Below, in pieces: positions 6,699-15,822 of a stretch of DNA of 64,000 bases. Position numbers and translations under genes: made by a program. Source of the DNA: Sphingobacterium haloxyli (GTDB lineage Bacteria > Bacteroidota > Bacteroidia > Sphingobacteriales > Sphingobacteriaceae); assembly GCF_002980525.1 (NCBI RefSeq), contig NZ_PVBQ01000016.1, positions 36,432 to 100,431 on the forward strand. Reading direction: 5' to 3'. How positions within the stretch are numbered: position 1 is the first letter of the stretch; the number at the start of each line of letters is the position of its first letter. The notes under the pieces were generated by a model that had not been told where the DNA came from, searched no databases, and was given only the letters and a program-made list of their open reading frames with translations.

Positions 6699-9600
6699 TA
6701 TGATAGATCAAGCAAAGAAAATAGGTTTTTTTGCTTACGTAATCGGATTGTTAACAACAATGGATGATGCTATGGCGCAGTCAATCCTGAAAGGACAGGT
6801 AACCGACGGAAAAGGACAAGGGGTCATAGTAACGTTGAGGATTGCTAATACGAACCTTCCGGTGTCCTCCTCTAACGATGACGGTAGCTTTGAACTACAA
6901 GTGGATTCTACTAAAGGAGCATTGATTATTACAGGAACGGGTATTGAAACGTTACATTACCCATTCGATAATATTGGGCCTCATTTCATTGAGGTAAAAC
7001 GGCTTTCCTATCTAATAGAAAATATTGAGGTAAACACCGGCTATCAAAGTATTCCCAAAGAAAGGGCAACGGGTTCCTTTGAAGTGCTAAATGCAGACGA
7101 AATTGCTTTACAGGTAGGGACAAATATACTGGAACGTCTAGATGGCATGGTTTCCGGCGTGACCTTCAATAGTTCCACGGATCGACGAAAACACAATCTT
7201 AGCGTACGCGGAGTAAGTACTATTAACGGTCCGCTGGATCCGCTTATCATAGTCGATAATTTCCCCTATGAAGGAGACATCGAAAACATTCACCCTGATG
7301 ATGTGGAAAATATAACCATAATGAAGGACGCGGCAGCAGCATCCATATGGGGTACACGGGCTGGGAATGGCGTTATTGTGATTACCACCAAAAAAGGAAG
7401 AGCGAACCAAGGTACTAAAGTCGAACTGCATGCGATATCACAAATAACGCAAAAAACTGACCTTTGGAAAATTCCTGCCTTATCACCTGCTGAATATATC
7501 GAAGCGGAAGAATTCTTTTATAAGCAGGGAGCTTATAATACCGACCTCTTATGGAGCGATATTCTAAAGACACCAATAACCCCTGCCGTGAATATATTCC
7601 ACGACCGCGCTAGAGGTCTCCTTTCAAGTCAGGATTCCGTGCGCATGATCGATGTTCTAAAGGCTTCCGATAGCAGGAACCAATATAACAGGTACTTTTA
7701 CGAGCCGGCGCGGATGCAACAGTATTCTGCCAACATCCGCGGTGGAGAAAAGAAAATGACGTATGCTTTTTCACTGGGCTATCAGAACCGGGAAAGCGAG
7801 CTGGGGAATGAGGATGTGAAAATAAACCTTCGGACACAGCATAACTATACGGTTAACGAAAAAATCAAGCTTGATGTGGGTGCTTATTATACTTACGCCA
7901 AATCGGGAGGGAAGCAACGTCCGGCGTTTAACAGCGTCAAGGTAAATGGAAAAAATGTACCATATCTATCATTTGCCGATGAGGCAGGAAACGCACTTCC
8001 CGTCTATAGCTACCTGAGGCAAGATTATATAGACACTGTGGGACAGGGGATGCTACTTGATTGGAATTATTATCCTTTAAACGACTACAGGTATTCCTCC
8101 AATAAAGATACAAGAGAGGATATTATGGCCAACATCGGATTTCATTACCGGATGTTCCCATTCCTCAAATTTACCGCCATGTATCAATATCAAAGACAGC
8201 GAGGAGAAAGCGAACTGCATGATGAAGTCGGATCATACAAAATGCGGAATCTTATCAACCAGTACAGTCAGATTGATTATGATAAGGGGACGGTTAAAAG
8301 AATAGTTCCCTTGGGAGGAATGTTTAGCCGAAGTACGAGTTCCCTATGGACACAAAACGCAAGGTTTCAAGCTGATTTTAATAAAAAATGGGACCGGCAT
8401 GAGGTTGTTGCGCTTGTAGGCAGCGAAATTAGACAGACTAATGAAAACTATGTGCCGCAGCAACCCGTTTACGGATATAATCCAGATCCATATCAGTCAC
8501 AGCAGGTAGATTTCGTCAATGCCTACCCGACTTTGGTTACCGGAGAAATGCGGGTATTAGGGGGCAATGCAAATGAGTATCTACAGGTAAACAGATTCGT
8601 TTCGTTTTTTGGAAATGTGGCCTATACCTTCAATCAGCGTTACACAGCTAGTTTCAGTACGCGTAAGGATGCTTCAAATATTTTTGGCTTAAAGGCAAAT
8701 GACAAGTGGAACCCCTTATGGTCAGCAGGTCTATCTTGGCATGTGCATGAGGAGGAATTCTTTGATGTACCGTGGATGGACAGACTTTCCCTTCGTAGTA
8801 CTTTCGGTTATAGTGGAAATCTTGATCCCACAAAAACGTCCCAATCAATAATATCCTATGCGAATCCAAATGGTATAACGACATTGCTTCCACATGCTGT
8901 AATCTCCGAGGTGCCAAATAATCAACTTCGCTGGGAGAAGGTAGGGATGTTGAATATCGGACTTGATTTCGCTATCGCGAAAGGGAGGTTGTCGGGTTCT
9001 CTGGAATTCTATAGGAAGAAAGGTACGGACTTATACGCACCTACACTTTATGACTATACGGTGCGTGGAAATTATACTACTGTAATCATGAATAGTGCCG
9101 ACATGATCGGAAAGGGGATTGATTTAAGACTGACGTCGGTAAATCTCAACCGGGCATTAGGCTGGAGGACAACTTATATTTTTAATATCGTTAGGAACCG
9201 TACAGCTGCCTATCATATAACAGAGGCTTCCAGACTAGGCAGTCTCATTGGGAACGGGACTTCCATTACACCCGTAGTTGGCAGACCTCTTTATTCTTTG
9301 GCAAGTTATCGTTGGGGTGGGCTTGATGGGGAAGGTAATCCTCAAGGTTATCTTGAGGATGATATAAGTGTAGACTATCAAAAAATATTCAATGAAGTAA
9401 GTGTTCAGGGGATTGATAAAAATGTGGTCTATCACGGTTCTTCAACACCGGTTTATCAAGGGAGTTTGTCGAATTCCTTTTCCTATAGAGGATTTTCTCT
9501 GACAGCATTGCTTTCTTATCGATTGGGATATTACTATCGAAGATCAACGGTCGCTTATAGCCAACTGCTGACACAAGGTGTAGGTCACCCCGATTACGCA

Positions 9601-9903
9601 AAGAGATGGAAGAATCTAGGAGATGAAGAACTCACAACGGTTCCATCGATGACCTATCCGTTGAACGAAAACAGGGAAAGGTTTTATAGATACTCGACAC
9701 CGACCGTTTCAAGAGGAGATCATATTTATCTTGAATTTATAAATGTCGATTATAGAATTCCAACGTCAAGGTGGAGGCAGGGGTGGCCCGTAATCAATGT
9801 GTTTGTTAACATAAGCGATTTGGGACATTTATGGAGAAAGGATCGTACGGAGGTGTTGGACAACAGGATGTCATTTTCGGTAGGTGGACGAATTAATCTC
9901 TAA
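6685..9903 (+). CDS. SusC/RagA-family TonB-linked outer-membrane receptor
   Basis: This 1072-residue outer-membrane transporter would import an oligomeric nutrient with the SusD lipoprotein, energised by TonB. It has a signal peptide ending near MAQ (residue 32), a carboxypeptidase-D regulatory-like domain (about 35-105), the plug with LSVRGVSTINGPLDPLIIVD and the SusC signature MKDAAAASIWGTRAGNGVI (about 213-231), then a long beta-barrel ending in aromatic-rich strands (FSVGGRINL). It has no N-terminal STN domain of its own. The gene overlaps the upstream tlpA-like gene and is followed 13 bases later by susD. The substrate cannot be inferred. Confidence 0.95.
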   Translation: MSLYNMIDQAKKIGFFAYVIGLLTTMDDAMAQSILKGQVTDGKGQGVIVTLRIANTNLPVSSSNDDGSFELQVDSTKGALIITGTGIETLHYPFDNIGPHFIEVKRLSYLIENIEVNTGYQSIPKERATGSFEVLNADEIALQVGTNILERLDGMVSGVTFNSSTDRRKHNLSVRGVSTINGPLDPLIIVDNFPYEGDIENIHPDDVENITIMKDAAAASIWGTRAGNGVIVITTKKGRANQGTKVELHAISQITQKTDLWKIPALSPAEYIEAEEFFYKQGAYNTDLLWSDILKTPITPAVNIFHDRARGLLSSQDSVRMIDVLKASDSRNQYNRYFYEPARMQQYSANIRGGEKKMTYAFSLGYQNRESELGNEDVKINLRTQHNYTVNEKIKLDVGAYYTYAKSGGKQRPAFNSVKVNGKNVPYLSFADEAGNALPVYSYLRQDYIDTVGQGMLLDWNYYPLNDYRYSSNKDTREDIMANIGFHYRMFPFLKFTAMYQYQRQRGESELHDEVGSYKMRNLINQYSQIDYDKGTVKRIVPLGGMFSRSTSSLWTQNARFQADFNKKWDRHEVVALVGSEIRQTNENYVPQQPVYGYNPDPYQSQQVDFVNAYPTLVTGEMRVLGGNANEYLQVNRFVSFFGNVAYTFNQRYTASFSTRKDASNIFGLKANDKWNPLWSAGLSWHVHEEEFFDVPWMDRLSLRSTFGYSGNLDPTKTSQSIISYANPNGITTLLPHAVISEVPNNQLRWEKVGMLNIGLDFAIAKGRLSGSLEFYRKKGTDLYAPTLYDYTVRGNYTTVIMNSADMIGKGIDLRLTSVNLNRALGWRTTYIFNIVRNRTAAYHITEASRLGSLIGNGTSITPVVGRPLYSLASYRWGGLDGEGNPQGYLEDDISVDYQKIFNEVSVQGIDKNVVYHGSSTPVYQGSLSNSFSYRGFSLTALLSYRLGYYYRRSTVAYSQLLTQGVGHPDYAKRWKNLGDEELTTVPSMTYPLNENRERFYRYSTPTVSRGDHIYLEFINVDYRIPTSRWRQGWPVINVFVNISDLGHLWRKDRTEVLDNRMSFSVGGRINL

Positions 9904-9916
9904 GCAACAAATTAAG

Positions 9917-11311
9917 ATGAAAATGAAAAATAGATTGTATAATAAAAAAATGATTGTTGCTATAACTATTGCTACAATTATGGTTTTTATGGCTGGTTGT
10001 GATAGTTTTTTAGACCTCAAGTCATCGAATAACTACGCGACGGTTTCAACAATCGAAGATGTTGAAGCCATTCTTAATAATACACAGATTATGAACTTCA
10101 GAAGTCCTTGTCTCGGGGAAGCGTCTGCCGATGATATTTATATTCCCGATCAAGTATACGATCGGATAACAAAAAATTCATCAAGGGATACTTACATTTG
10201 GAAAGAGACGGATTATGGGCAGGCTTCGAGCCCTTGGGGAACAACCTACGAAACCGTTTTTTATGCGAATGTCTGTCTGGAGGCACTGGAGAAAATGTCC
10301 GCTGAAGAGAAACAGGAAGTTAGATGGGCCAGAGCTAGAGCTGCTGCCTTGGTCTTTCGGTCGAATGCATTCCTTCAGGGAATATGGATCTGGGGGAAAG
10401 CGTATGATGAATCAACAGCGGGCAATGATCTGGGTATGGTTATAAAAACAAATCCTGACGTCAATGAACCTTCGGTAAGGAAAAGTGTGAAGGATACATA
10501 CCAACAGATAATTGGGGATTTAAATGATGCGATAAAATATTTGCCGAACATAGCCGAGGTACCGGTCACTCCTTCAAAAGCCGCTGCTTATGGGCTGCTC
10601 GCAAGAACATATTTATCAATGAGGCAATATGAAACCGCAGGCCTCTATGCGGATTCCTGTCTGCAGCTTAATAACGAATTAATGAATTTTAACACAGATA
10701 TAAACATACCTGCTCCTACAAGCTCGGTAAATCCATTTAACATATTTAATAAGGAAGTTATATTTTCAACGGTTATCGGTAGTTTTTATTTCGCTGTAAG
10801 TCCAACATATGCTGTTATAGACACAATGTTGATCTATTCTTACGACGATACGGATCTAAGACGTAGAGTTTTCTTTAGGAACACCGCTAATGGAGCGGCT
10901 ATGAGAGGAAACTATTCACAGAGTAGTTCCCAATATTTTACTGGAATATCAACGGCAGAGATGATGTTAGTTAGGGCTGAATGTATGGTTCGGGAGAATT
11001 TTGTCCGTGAGGGCTTGGAATTAATAGATTGGCTACGCACTCATCGGTATAGCAATGGAATAAGACCTGCCCTAAATATGGAAATGACCCAGCAAGAGGC
11101 ATTGGATATGGTTTTAGTGGAAAGGAGGAAGGAGTTAGTGATGCGTAGTTTACGATGGATGGACGTAAAGCGCTTGAACAAGGAAGGTCGAAATATTCTT
11201 CTGAAAAGATATGTTAATGGAGAGGAATATCTATTGTTGCCTAATGAAAGCAAGTATGCTCGGCCATTACCAACTGATGTGATAGCATTAAGCGGTATGC
11301 TCCAGAATTAA
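9917..11311 (+). CDS. SusD/RagB-family nutrient-binding outer-membrane lipoprotein
   Basis: This is the surface lipoprotein partner of the preceding SusC. The ATG at 9917 is chosen; it gives a signal peptide ending in the lipobox FMAGC, and the upstream in-frame start at 9884 overlaps susC. The product is about 464 residues. It contains the N-terminal SusD-like segment (DSFLDLKSSNNYATVSTIED), TPR-like helices, and the C-terminal family motif ERRKELVMRSLRWMDVKRL. Polysaccharide SusDs usually end in FP-type motifs; this one ends ALSGMLQN, typical of the RagB branch. A terminator follows. Confidence 0.93.
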   Translation: MKMKNRLYNKKMIVAITIATIMVFMAGCDSFLDLKSSNNYATVSTIEDVEAILNNTQIMNFRSPCLGEASADDIYIPDQVYDRITKNSSRDTYIWKETDYGQASSPWGTTYETVFYANVCLEALEKMSAEEKQEVRWARARAAALVFRSNAFLQGIWIWGKAYDESTAGNDLGMVIKTNPDVNEPSVRKSVKDTYQQIIGDLNDAIKYLPNIAEVPVTPSKAAAYGLLARTYLSMRQYETAGLYADSCLQLNNELMNFNTDINIPAPTSSVNPFNIFNKEVIFSTVIGSFYFAVSPTYAVIDTMLIYSYDDTDLRRRVFFRNTANGAAMRGNYSQSSSQYFTGISTAEMMLVRAECMVRENFVREGLELIDWLRTHRYSNGIRPALNMEMTQQEALDMVLVERRKELVMRSLRWMDVKRLNKEGRNILLKRYVNGEEYLLLPNESKYARPLPTDVIALSGMLQN

Positions 11312-11362
11312 AAAGGGAACTTTTGATAAAAGGCCAAAACAGTTTTTTTGCTGCTGTAATTA

Positions 11363-11406
11363 AAAATGGAGAAGTATTGTTCTGTTGTACAATGCTTCTC
11401 CATTTT
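11363..11406. terminator. Bidirectional terminator between susD and a convergent small gene
   Basis: An 18-base inverted repeat with one mismatch has arms 11363-11380 and 11389-11406 around an 8-base loop. The outer A and T runs serve both strands. It separates convergent genes. Confidence 0.85.
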
Positions 11407-11418
11407 CCTACTCTAGCC

Positions 11419-11814
11419 CTAATCCTGATTATAGATCTGATTAGGTACTATCGGTTGTGTAGGAGAAGTTCCGGCAGCATTCGGTGACGGAACTAAATTT
11501 ACTCCATCGGGACTCAATGCCGTTGGCAATTCAGGTAGCATATCGGTATTAATATGCGTTTCTCCATCCATTTCCTGAAGGAAGCTCGACTTTACCTGTA
11601 TTTTACAGGCTCGATCTTGACCGCTGCAGCCGCTGGCGTCATTCGTGGCTTCCCATTTTGATGGATCACCCTCTTCTCCGGGAGCTCCTACAAATTCGAA
11701 ATAAGTGTCCGTAAGAACTACTTTTTCAATTTCTTTCTCGACAGCCTTATTAAAAGCCACCGCTACAAACGCGACACCTAGTATCGCTGTAAGTAGAATC
11801 ACGATTTTTTTCAT
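11419..11814 (-). CDS. Small exported protein, DUF6520-like
   Basis: This is a predicted exported protein of 131 residues starting at the ATG (MKKIVILLTAILG) at 11814. A hydrophobic signal segment covers residues 3-21. It carries a Cys pair in CSGQDRAC and a Pro-rich C-terminus. Length, signal and the two-Cys segment resemble the Bacteroidota DUF6520 family, whose function is unknown and which often sits near TlpA/SusCD genes. Family assignment is tentative. The structured leader at 11831-11938 lies directly upstream. Confidence 0.6.
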   Translation of the reverse strand: MKKIVILLTAILGVAFVAVAFNKAVEKEIEKVVLTDTYFEFVGAPGEEGDPSKWEATNDASGCSGQDRACKIQVKSSFLQEMDGETHINTDMLPELPTALSPDGVNLVPSPNAAGTSPTQPIVPNQIYNQD

Positions 11815-11830
11815 GACATAATTTTTTATC

Positions 11831-11938
11831 TGCACCCCGGTTTTGCCTCACAGTGATGCGGTCGAGGAATCCTGTTTGTTGGTCTATCGGCTTCCTTGAA
11901 GCCAAAAGACCTAGCTACCCGTGAAGGGTGCAAACTTA
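11831..11938 (-). promoter_or_regulatory. Putative promoter and structured leader of the DUF6520-like gene
   Basis: On the minus strand TAAGTTTG (11931-11938) matches the Bacteroidota -7 box. Downstream come a two-part hairpin (11881-11911; ggtct/agacc outside ggcttc/gaagcc), a weaker cctc/gagg stem (11846-11867), and tgcaccc (11831-11837), which could pair with gggtgca (11926-11932). The last pairing and the promoter call are mutually exclusive, because the box would place the transcription start within that arm. I match no known riboswitch. Confidence 0.35.
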
Positions 11939-12593
11939 CGTGGGTAATAAAATCGCTTAACGACTCTCTGCTGGGCTAAGACAATCCGACAAGGGGGCAG
12001 TTGCAGAAAGAGAATTGCGCTCACTAATGGAACCGCCATGGATATCCGCAAGAACAGGGCGTACAGTCTAATCTGTATATACAGCTGCAGTTCTCCAATG
12101 CTGTGGAGGAAATCTGTTGTTCTCGTTTTTGCTGTGCCTTTACTGTTCATTGCATCCATTTTTTTACCCTCATCCATTTGCCTACTGTTCAGCGGAGCGG
12201 CCTTGGCTCCCCCTGCCCATTGGGCTTTTTTGCACTTTATCGCTGTACCCGCGTCCCTTTGTCCACCACATCCGATCACCCTATCTACGTACCGGCGGAT
12301 AACAGTAGCTGGTCTCACTGCCTGTGGCTACCTCGTGGAGGACTTTACCATCGGGAGGATGGTTCCGAACCCCGGTACGTTCCGTATATCGTTAGTTTAC
12401 ATACTTTATCGTATCCTCAAAAGCAAAGAAAATAAGGCTTTCGTTTCTTTCCGTATTTTTTGGCCGATAGCTATGATTTGAAATGAAAAAATGTGAATTG
12501 CCGCGATTTGATTTGTTTTTCTGATCGGATTTTTATATAATTATCATACCTAAAAGAAATATTAAACACGACAAATTATGAAAGGGCTACTTT
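11939..12593. other. 655-bp region without a credible gene
   Basis: Several overlapping open frames cover 11911-12481 on both strands (up to 147 codons). None has recognisable domains, good initiation context or a preferred frame, so I treat them as non-coding or as a long-decayed gene. An A/T-rich stretch before 12594 probably holds the promoter of the LytTR gene. Confidence 0.5.
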
Positions 12594-13511
12594 ATGGCGG
12601 ATACATCGTTAGAAAAACAGCAGGAAGAAACACAACCTGACAAGGTTGAAACACGCAGATGGTGGAGCCGTCTCGGTGTTTCCTGTGCTGTCGCTTTTAT
12701 GATGCCTTTAGTGGGGCATCGCATTGGCGAGGGCTGGAAGCTGGGGCAACATGTCGTCGCGAAACCGGATTATTTCATTGATGTATTTTGGTCATTGGTG
12801 CTGATTGTGATGGTTGTGGAGTGGATTTATGGGTGTACAAAATACTTTGATGGGAAAGAACGCTGGAAAAACAATTTCCATATACGCATGTATGTTATTA
12901 CAGTGATGATCATCGCGTCTGCGATGTTTTTTATGGAGTGTTATGACCGTATGTATATCCAAATAACCGACCGCAGCCTCCTGCGGATGAAGCGAAATGT
13001 ATTCCAGGTGCCGTATTCGTTGATACTTCCTATTGTCTGTGGGCTTTGTTGCGCACTGTTATCTTTGAAAGATGAGTATTACGCATCGTTAGAAAAAGTT
13101 AAAACGAGAGAAAACGAAAATGGAGAGGAGGGAGATGAACCAACAGCGATGGAAAACAAGATCTCAGATAATCCGTTAATTGCTGTCGTAGATGGTCAGA
13201 AGGTTTTTCTAAAAGATATTGCAGTGAAACTCATTACCCATCAGGATGGCATAAATAAAGTTTATAATTCGCCAGAACAATACTACGAGAACAATCTGTC
13301 GTTGAAAAAGCTCCATGAGCATCTAGATGATTTCCAGTATAGAAAGGTTAACCGCAACTGTGTTATTAGCCGTTCGATTATCGTGGGCTATCATCCCAAT
13401 GCAGATAAGGGTATTACACTCCAGCTGTCGGAAGGATACCCAGCCGATGTGTTTGTTTCGAAGACCGAGGTGGAGTCTTTTTTAGCTTGGCTGGAGAAGG
13501 AAAAAGAGTAA
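12594..13511 (+). CDS. Membrane-anchored LytTR-family transcriptional regulator
   Basis: This 305-residue protein has about four transmembrane segments (about 28-45, 65-82, 100-118, 140-160), a charged acidic linker (about 170-200), and a C-terminal LytTR-like DNA-binding domain (about 205-300). In that domain LKKLHEHLDDFQYRKVNRN followed by CVISRSIIVGY matches the conserved 'F.RvhrSyiVn' region. Such proteins sense at the membrane and bind DNA directly. A ribosome-binding site (gaaaggg) precedes the ATG at good spacing. It lies upstream of the HU-HIG gene; its targets are unknown. Confidence 0.78.
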   Translation: MADTSLEKQQEETQPDKVETRRWWSRLGVSCAVAFMMPLVGHRIGEGWKLGQHVVAKPDYFIDVFWSLVLIVMVVEWIYGCTKYFDGKERWKNNFHIRMYVITVMIIASAMFFMECYDRMYIQITDRSLLRMKRNVFQVPYSLILPIVCGLCCALLSLKDEYYASLEKVKTRENENGEEGDEPTAMENKISDNPLIAVVDGQKVFLKDIAVKLITHQDGINKVYNSPEQYYENNLSLKKLHEHLDDFQYRKVNRNCVISRSIIVGYHPNADKGITLQLSEGYPADVFVSKTEVESFLAWLEKEKE

Positions 13512-13568
13512 TCCCACATCGTTTAATTCTTATCACCGTTAACTCTGGATTGAGCTGAAGTGCCAAAT

Positions 13569-13631
13569 CCGGACATTTCGGTCATATCCGGACATTTACT
13601 ACCATTTCGGCCTTTTCCGGCCATTTCGGAC
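13569..13631. repeat. Phased CGG/CCGG repeat (about 19-bp period) upstream of the HU gene
   Basis: CGG cores recur at 13570, 13579, 13589, 13608, 13618 and 13627, that is at alternating 9- and 10-bp steps. Blocks such as CCGGACATTT repeat (13569 and 13588), and CCGGCCATTTCGGAC gives a degenerate further copy. It lies in the 282-bp gap between the LytTR and HU-HIG genes. Phasing close to one helical turn suggests stacked protein-binding sites. Confidence 0.65.
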
Positions 13632-13793
13632 AAAGAGATTTGGAGGAAGATTTATGTTTGTGCTGTTCATTCATCCACTCGCGAGGAGACGAACAAGAAG
13701 ACAAGGTAACGGGAACGTCCAACGGAAAGAGCTCGCCGACGGAGCAGTGAACCCTACCGACAAACATTTTTTAAATTTTTAAACGTAAGTATT

Positions 13794-14177
13794 ATGGCAA
13801 TTAAATTCAATGTACAGGAAATCAGCAACCCGCAGGATGCGGCTGCCCCTAAGAAGTTCTATGCACGTCCGGTAAGAAGCGGTGAGATCACTTTGGAAGA
13901 TCTGGCTTCCGACATCTCCCATGCTTCGTCCGTCACGGAATCGGATGTTATGGCGGTATTGTACAGCTTGGTACGGGAAATCCCGCGTAACATCTCGCAA
14001 GGCTACATCGTCCGTTTGGGCAGTCTGGGTTCCTTCCGCTTAGGGACGGGCAGTATTGGCAGTGACACGGCAGAAGACGTGACTGCTGCCAATATCCACC
14101 GCAAACGTGTGCTGTTCCAGAACGGCATGCGAATCAAGAAGGCTATAGCGGATTTAACTTTCAGGAAAAGCGAGTAA
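13794..14177 (+). CDS. HU-family DNA-binding protein (HU-HIG type)
   Basis: This is a 127-residue nucleoid-associated protein of the Bacteroidota HU-HIG family. The start MAIKFNVQEISNPQDAAAPKKF is followed by the HU-like helical pair (ITLEDLASDISHASSVTESDV), then LGSLGSFRLGTGS in the beta-arm region. Its N- and C-terminal extensions are typical of this family and absent from standard HU (about 90 residues). The phased repeat 160-220 bases upstream may regulate it, possibly by autoregulation; that is speculation. Confidence 0.9.
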   Translation: MAIKFNVQEISNPQDAAAPKKFYARPVRSGEITLEDLASDISHASSVTESDVMAVLYSLVREIPRNISQGYIVRLGSLGSFRLGTGSIGSDTAEDVTAANIHRKRVLFQNGMRIKKAIADLTFRKSE

Positions 14178-14202
14178 TTCTCATTTTATAGTTTAATGGT
14201 TG

Positions 14203-14231
14203 AGCCGGCGTCTTAGGATGCCGGCTTTTTT
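14203..14231 (+). terminator. Intrinsic terminator of the HU-HIG gene
   Basis: Arms agccggc (14203-14209) and gccggct (14220-14226) are followed by a T-run, 25 bases after the stop codon. Confidence 0.9.
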
Positions 14232-14247
14232 GTGCATAAATGTCTCG

Positions 14248-14425
14248 AAATGACCGCGGTCATTTAAAAAATTGGACGTTTGATCGCTCCAAATGAAAGT
14301 TTGTTTTGCACAAACTAGGGTGGTCACTTCCTAAAAACAGACTTTCATTTGGAAAAGTTGCCACGGTCAATTTAGCGAGCGTTCTGTACTCTCAAAAAAA
14401 GTCTGATATAAAATTTATTTTATAT
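14248..14425. other. Intergenic block of palindromes and inverted repeats
   Basis: The block contains a perfect 18-bp palindrome (aaatgaccg/cggtcattt, 14248-14265) and a 13-bp perfect inverted repeat (14288-14300 with 14341-14353) enclosing a hairpin agtttgt/acaaact. It also has a 9-bp A/T inverted repeat (14406-14414 with 14417-14425). The ggtca half-site recurs near 14332 and 14365. These may be operator sites or a small structured RNA. No open reading frame is convincing here. Confidence 0.55.
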
Positions 14426-14468
14426 TGAGTTAATCTGCGGTTTCTTTAGGATTAATCTTTATTCACGT

Positions 14469-14834
14469 CTATCGTGGCCTTTTACGATTATGATATCTCT
14501 CCAACATACGTTTGGTAAACGCGTTATCAATTTGCCAATCCTCTCCGGGACCCCATTCGATCACTTCTCCGTTGAGGAAATACACCCATATAGGGCGTGG
14601 TTCAAAGGTATCCGTATATGAGTTGCGTTCAATAGGCATATACTCGTATACCTCGAGTGGCCCGTCTTCCGTAACTTGCGCCATGACGACCATGTTGGGT
14701 TTTCCGATTCGTTTAACAACTGTTTCCTTTGGCATTCCCAAACTGATCAAACTCATATCTCCATGTCTCAATGCAGCACATGATCCCAAGAATAATAAAA
14801 TACTAGCGGCTAAAAAAGTGAATAGTTTATACAT
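14469..14834 (-). CDS. Small BamE/SmpA-like lipoprotein
   Basis: This 121-residue predicted lipoprotein has the lipobox LGSC at residues 16-19. The sequence MSLISLGMPKETVVKRIGKP, followed by a Tyr-rich strand and the closing strand VYFLNGEVIEWG, matches the compact alpha-beta fold of SmpA/OmlA (BamE-like) proteins, in which 'G(M)xxxxVxxxLGxP' is the recognisable helix. Whether it works in outer-membrane assembly or is only a structural relative cannot be told from sequence. It is transcribed alone and divergent from the next gene. Confidence 0.7.
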   Translation of the reverse strand: MYKLFTFLAASILLFLGSCAALRHGDMSLISLGMPKETVVKRIGKPNMVVMAQVTEDGPLEVYEYMPIERNSYTDTFEPRPIWVYFLNGEVIEWGPGEDWQIDNAFTKRMLERYHNRKRPR

Positions 14835-14935
14835 AGATTTTTGATTTATTGATAATCTGACTGAGATTAACGGTAAAAGATTAATGATTGGTTGAAATGT
14901 TTTTTATATTTACTCCTATTCTAGTCCTGATTTGT

Positions 14936-15814
14936 ATGTTAAAAAAGATTTGCTTTTTGGTGATGTCCGCACTGTTGTTTGGAAGTTGTTCTGACAAGGA
15001 TGATAATGTAGTATTGCCAGACGATGAAATCGATCCAGAACCAGAAGAAGAAATCCACGTGTTACCCCTAATATTGACAACTGATAAGAGTGAGGGACAT
15101 ATTTATGAGCAGGTGGGGTTTAGCTTAGAGGACAGTACTTATACGGGGCCTAATGGAGGATTTGCTATTTTGTTACGTTATGCTGACGCTTTGGATTCTT
15201 TGATATGGCAGGTAGAAGGAAATGAAGATGGGGTACATCTTCTAGAAAAAAATGGTACGATTAATTCTCAATTCAGGATCGAATGGAGTCACTATTTTTA
15301 TTTGCCGGGAAACTATAAGACGTTTTTGTACGGTTATAAGGACGGACAGCTTGTTGTGCAGGATTCTGCTGTAACGGAGATTTTTGCAGATGGTGATTTT
15401 TTAAATATTAATTGGGATCGATCGGACGAAAATCTCAACAAGATGATTGGGTATACGAACAACGGGATGGAAGACTATTCATTTCAGATATTAACCCGTT
15501 TACGAGATGATGTATTATCCTCCCGGCTTAGCGTGAGATTTGATTCGTTTGATTATAGAAGACCTAATGCGGAGATTGGAGATCGGGAAGTGGAACTGCT
15601 TGATTCTTATATTACGGAATTGTATGGAGAAGCAAAATATCATATAACAGATGGACCCGTCCATGACGAGTTATTGAAGCTTTTCAAATCAAAGCTCAAA
15701 GAAGAGCAGGTGCTAACAATTTGGCGTTCAGAAAAATCTAATATTGCCCTTATTAAGGGTGAAGACACGGATGTGAATGGCTTTGGACACGAAATACACG
15801 CCGAACCGATATGA
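14936..15814 (+). CDS. Hypothetical lipoprotein
   Basis: This is a predicted lipoprotein of about 292 residues starting at the ATG (MLKKICFLVMSALLFGSC) at 14936, with lipobox FGSC. An in-frame start at 14888 would add 16 residues before the charged signal start. After an acidic linker (PDDEIDPEPEEE) comes a mixed beta-rich region. I recognise no domain. It ends eight bases before the convergent MACPF gene. Confidence 0.6.
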   Translation: MLKKICFLVMSALLFGSCSDKDDNVVLPDDEIDPEPEEEIHVLPLILTTDKSEGHIYEQVGFSLEDSTYTGPNGGFAILLRYADALDSLIWQVEGNEDGVHLLEKNGTINSQFRIEWSHYFYLPGNYKTFLYGYKDGQLVVQDSAVTEIFADGDFLNINWDRSDENLNKMIGYTNNGMEDYSFQILTRLRDDVLSSRLSVRFDSFDYRRPNAEIGDREVELLDSYITELYGEAKYHITDGPVHDELLKLFKSKLKEEQVLTIWRSEKSNIALIKGEDTDVNGFGHEIHAEPI

Positions 15815-15822
15815 TCGAATAA

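Noticed and set aside
11831..11938. Known riboswitch (TPP, cobalamin, FMN, c-di-GMP) in the leader
   Set aside because: The conserved core sequences of these classes are not found.
11911..12481. Overlapping open frames on both strands, up to 147 codons
   Set aside because: No domain, no consistent frame, weak starts and low-complexity Cys/Pro/Ser content on one strand; treated as non-coding.
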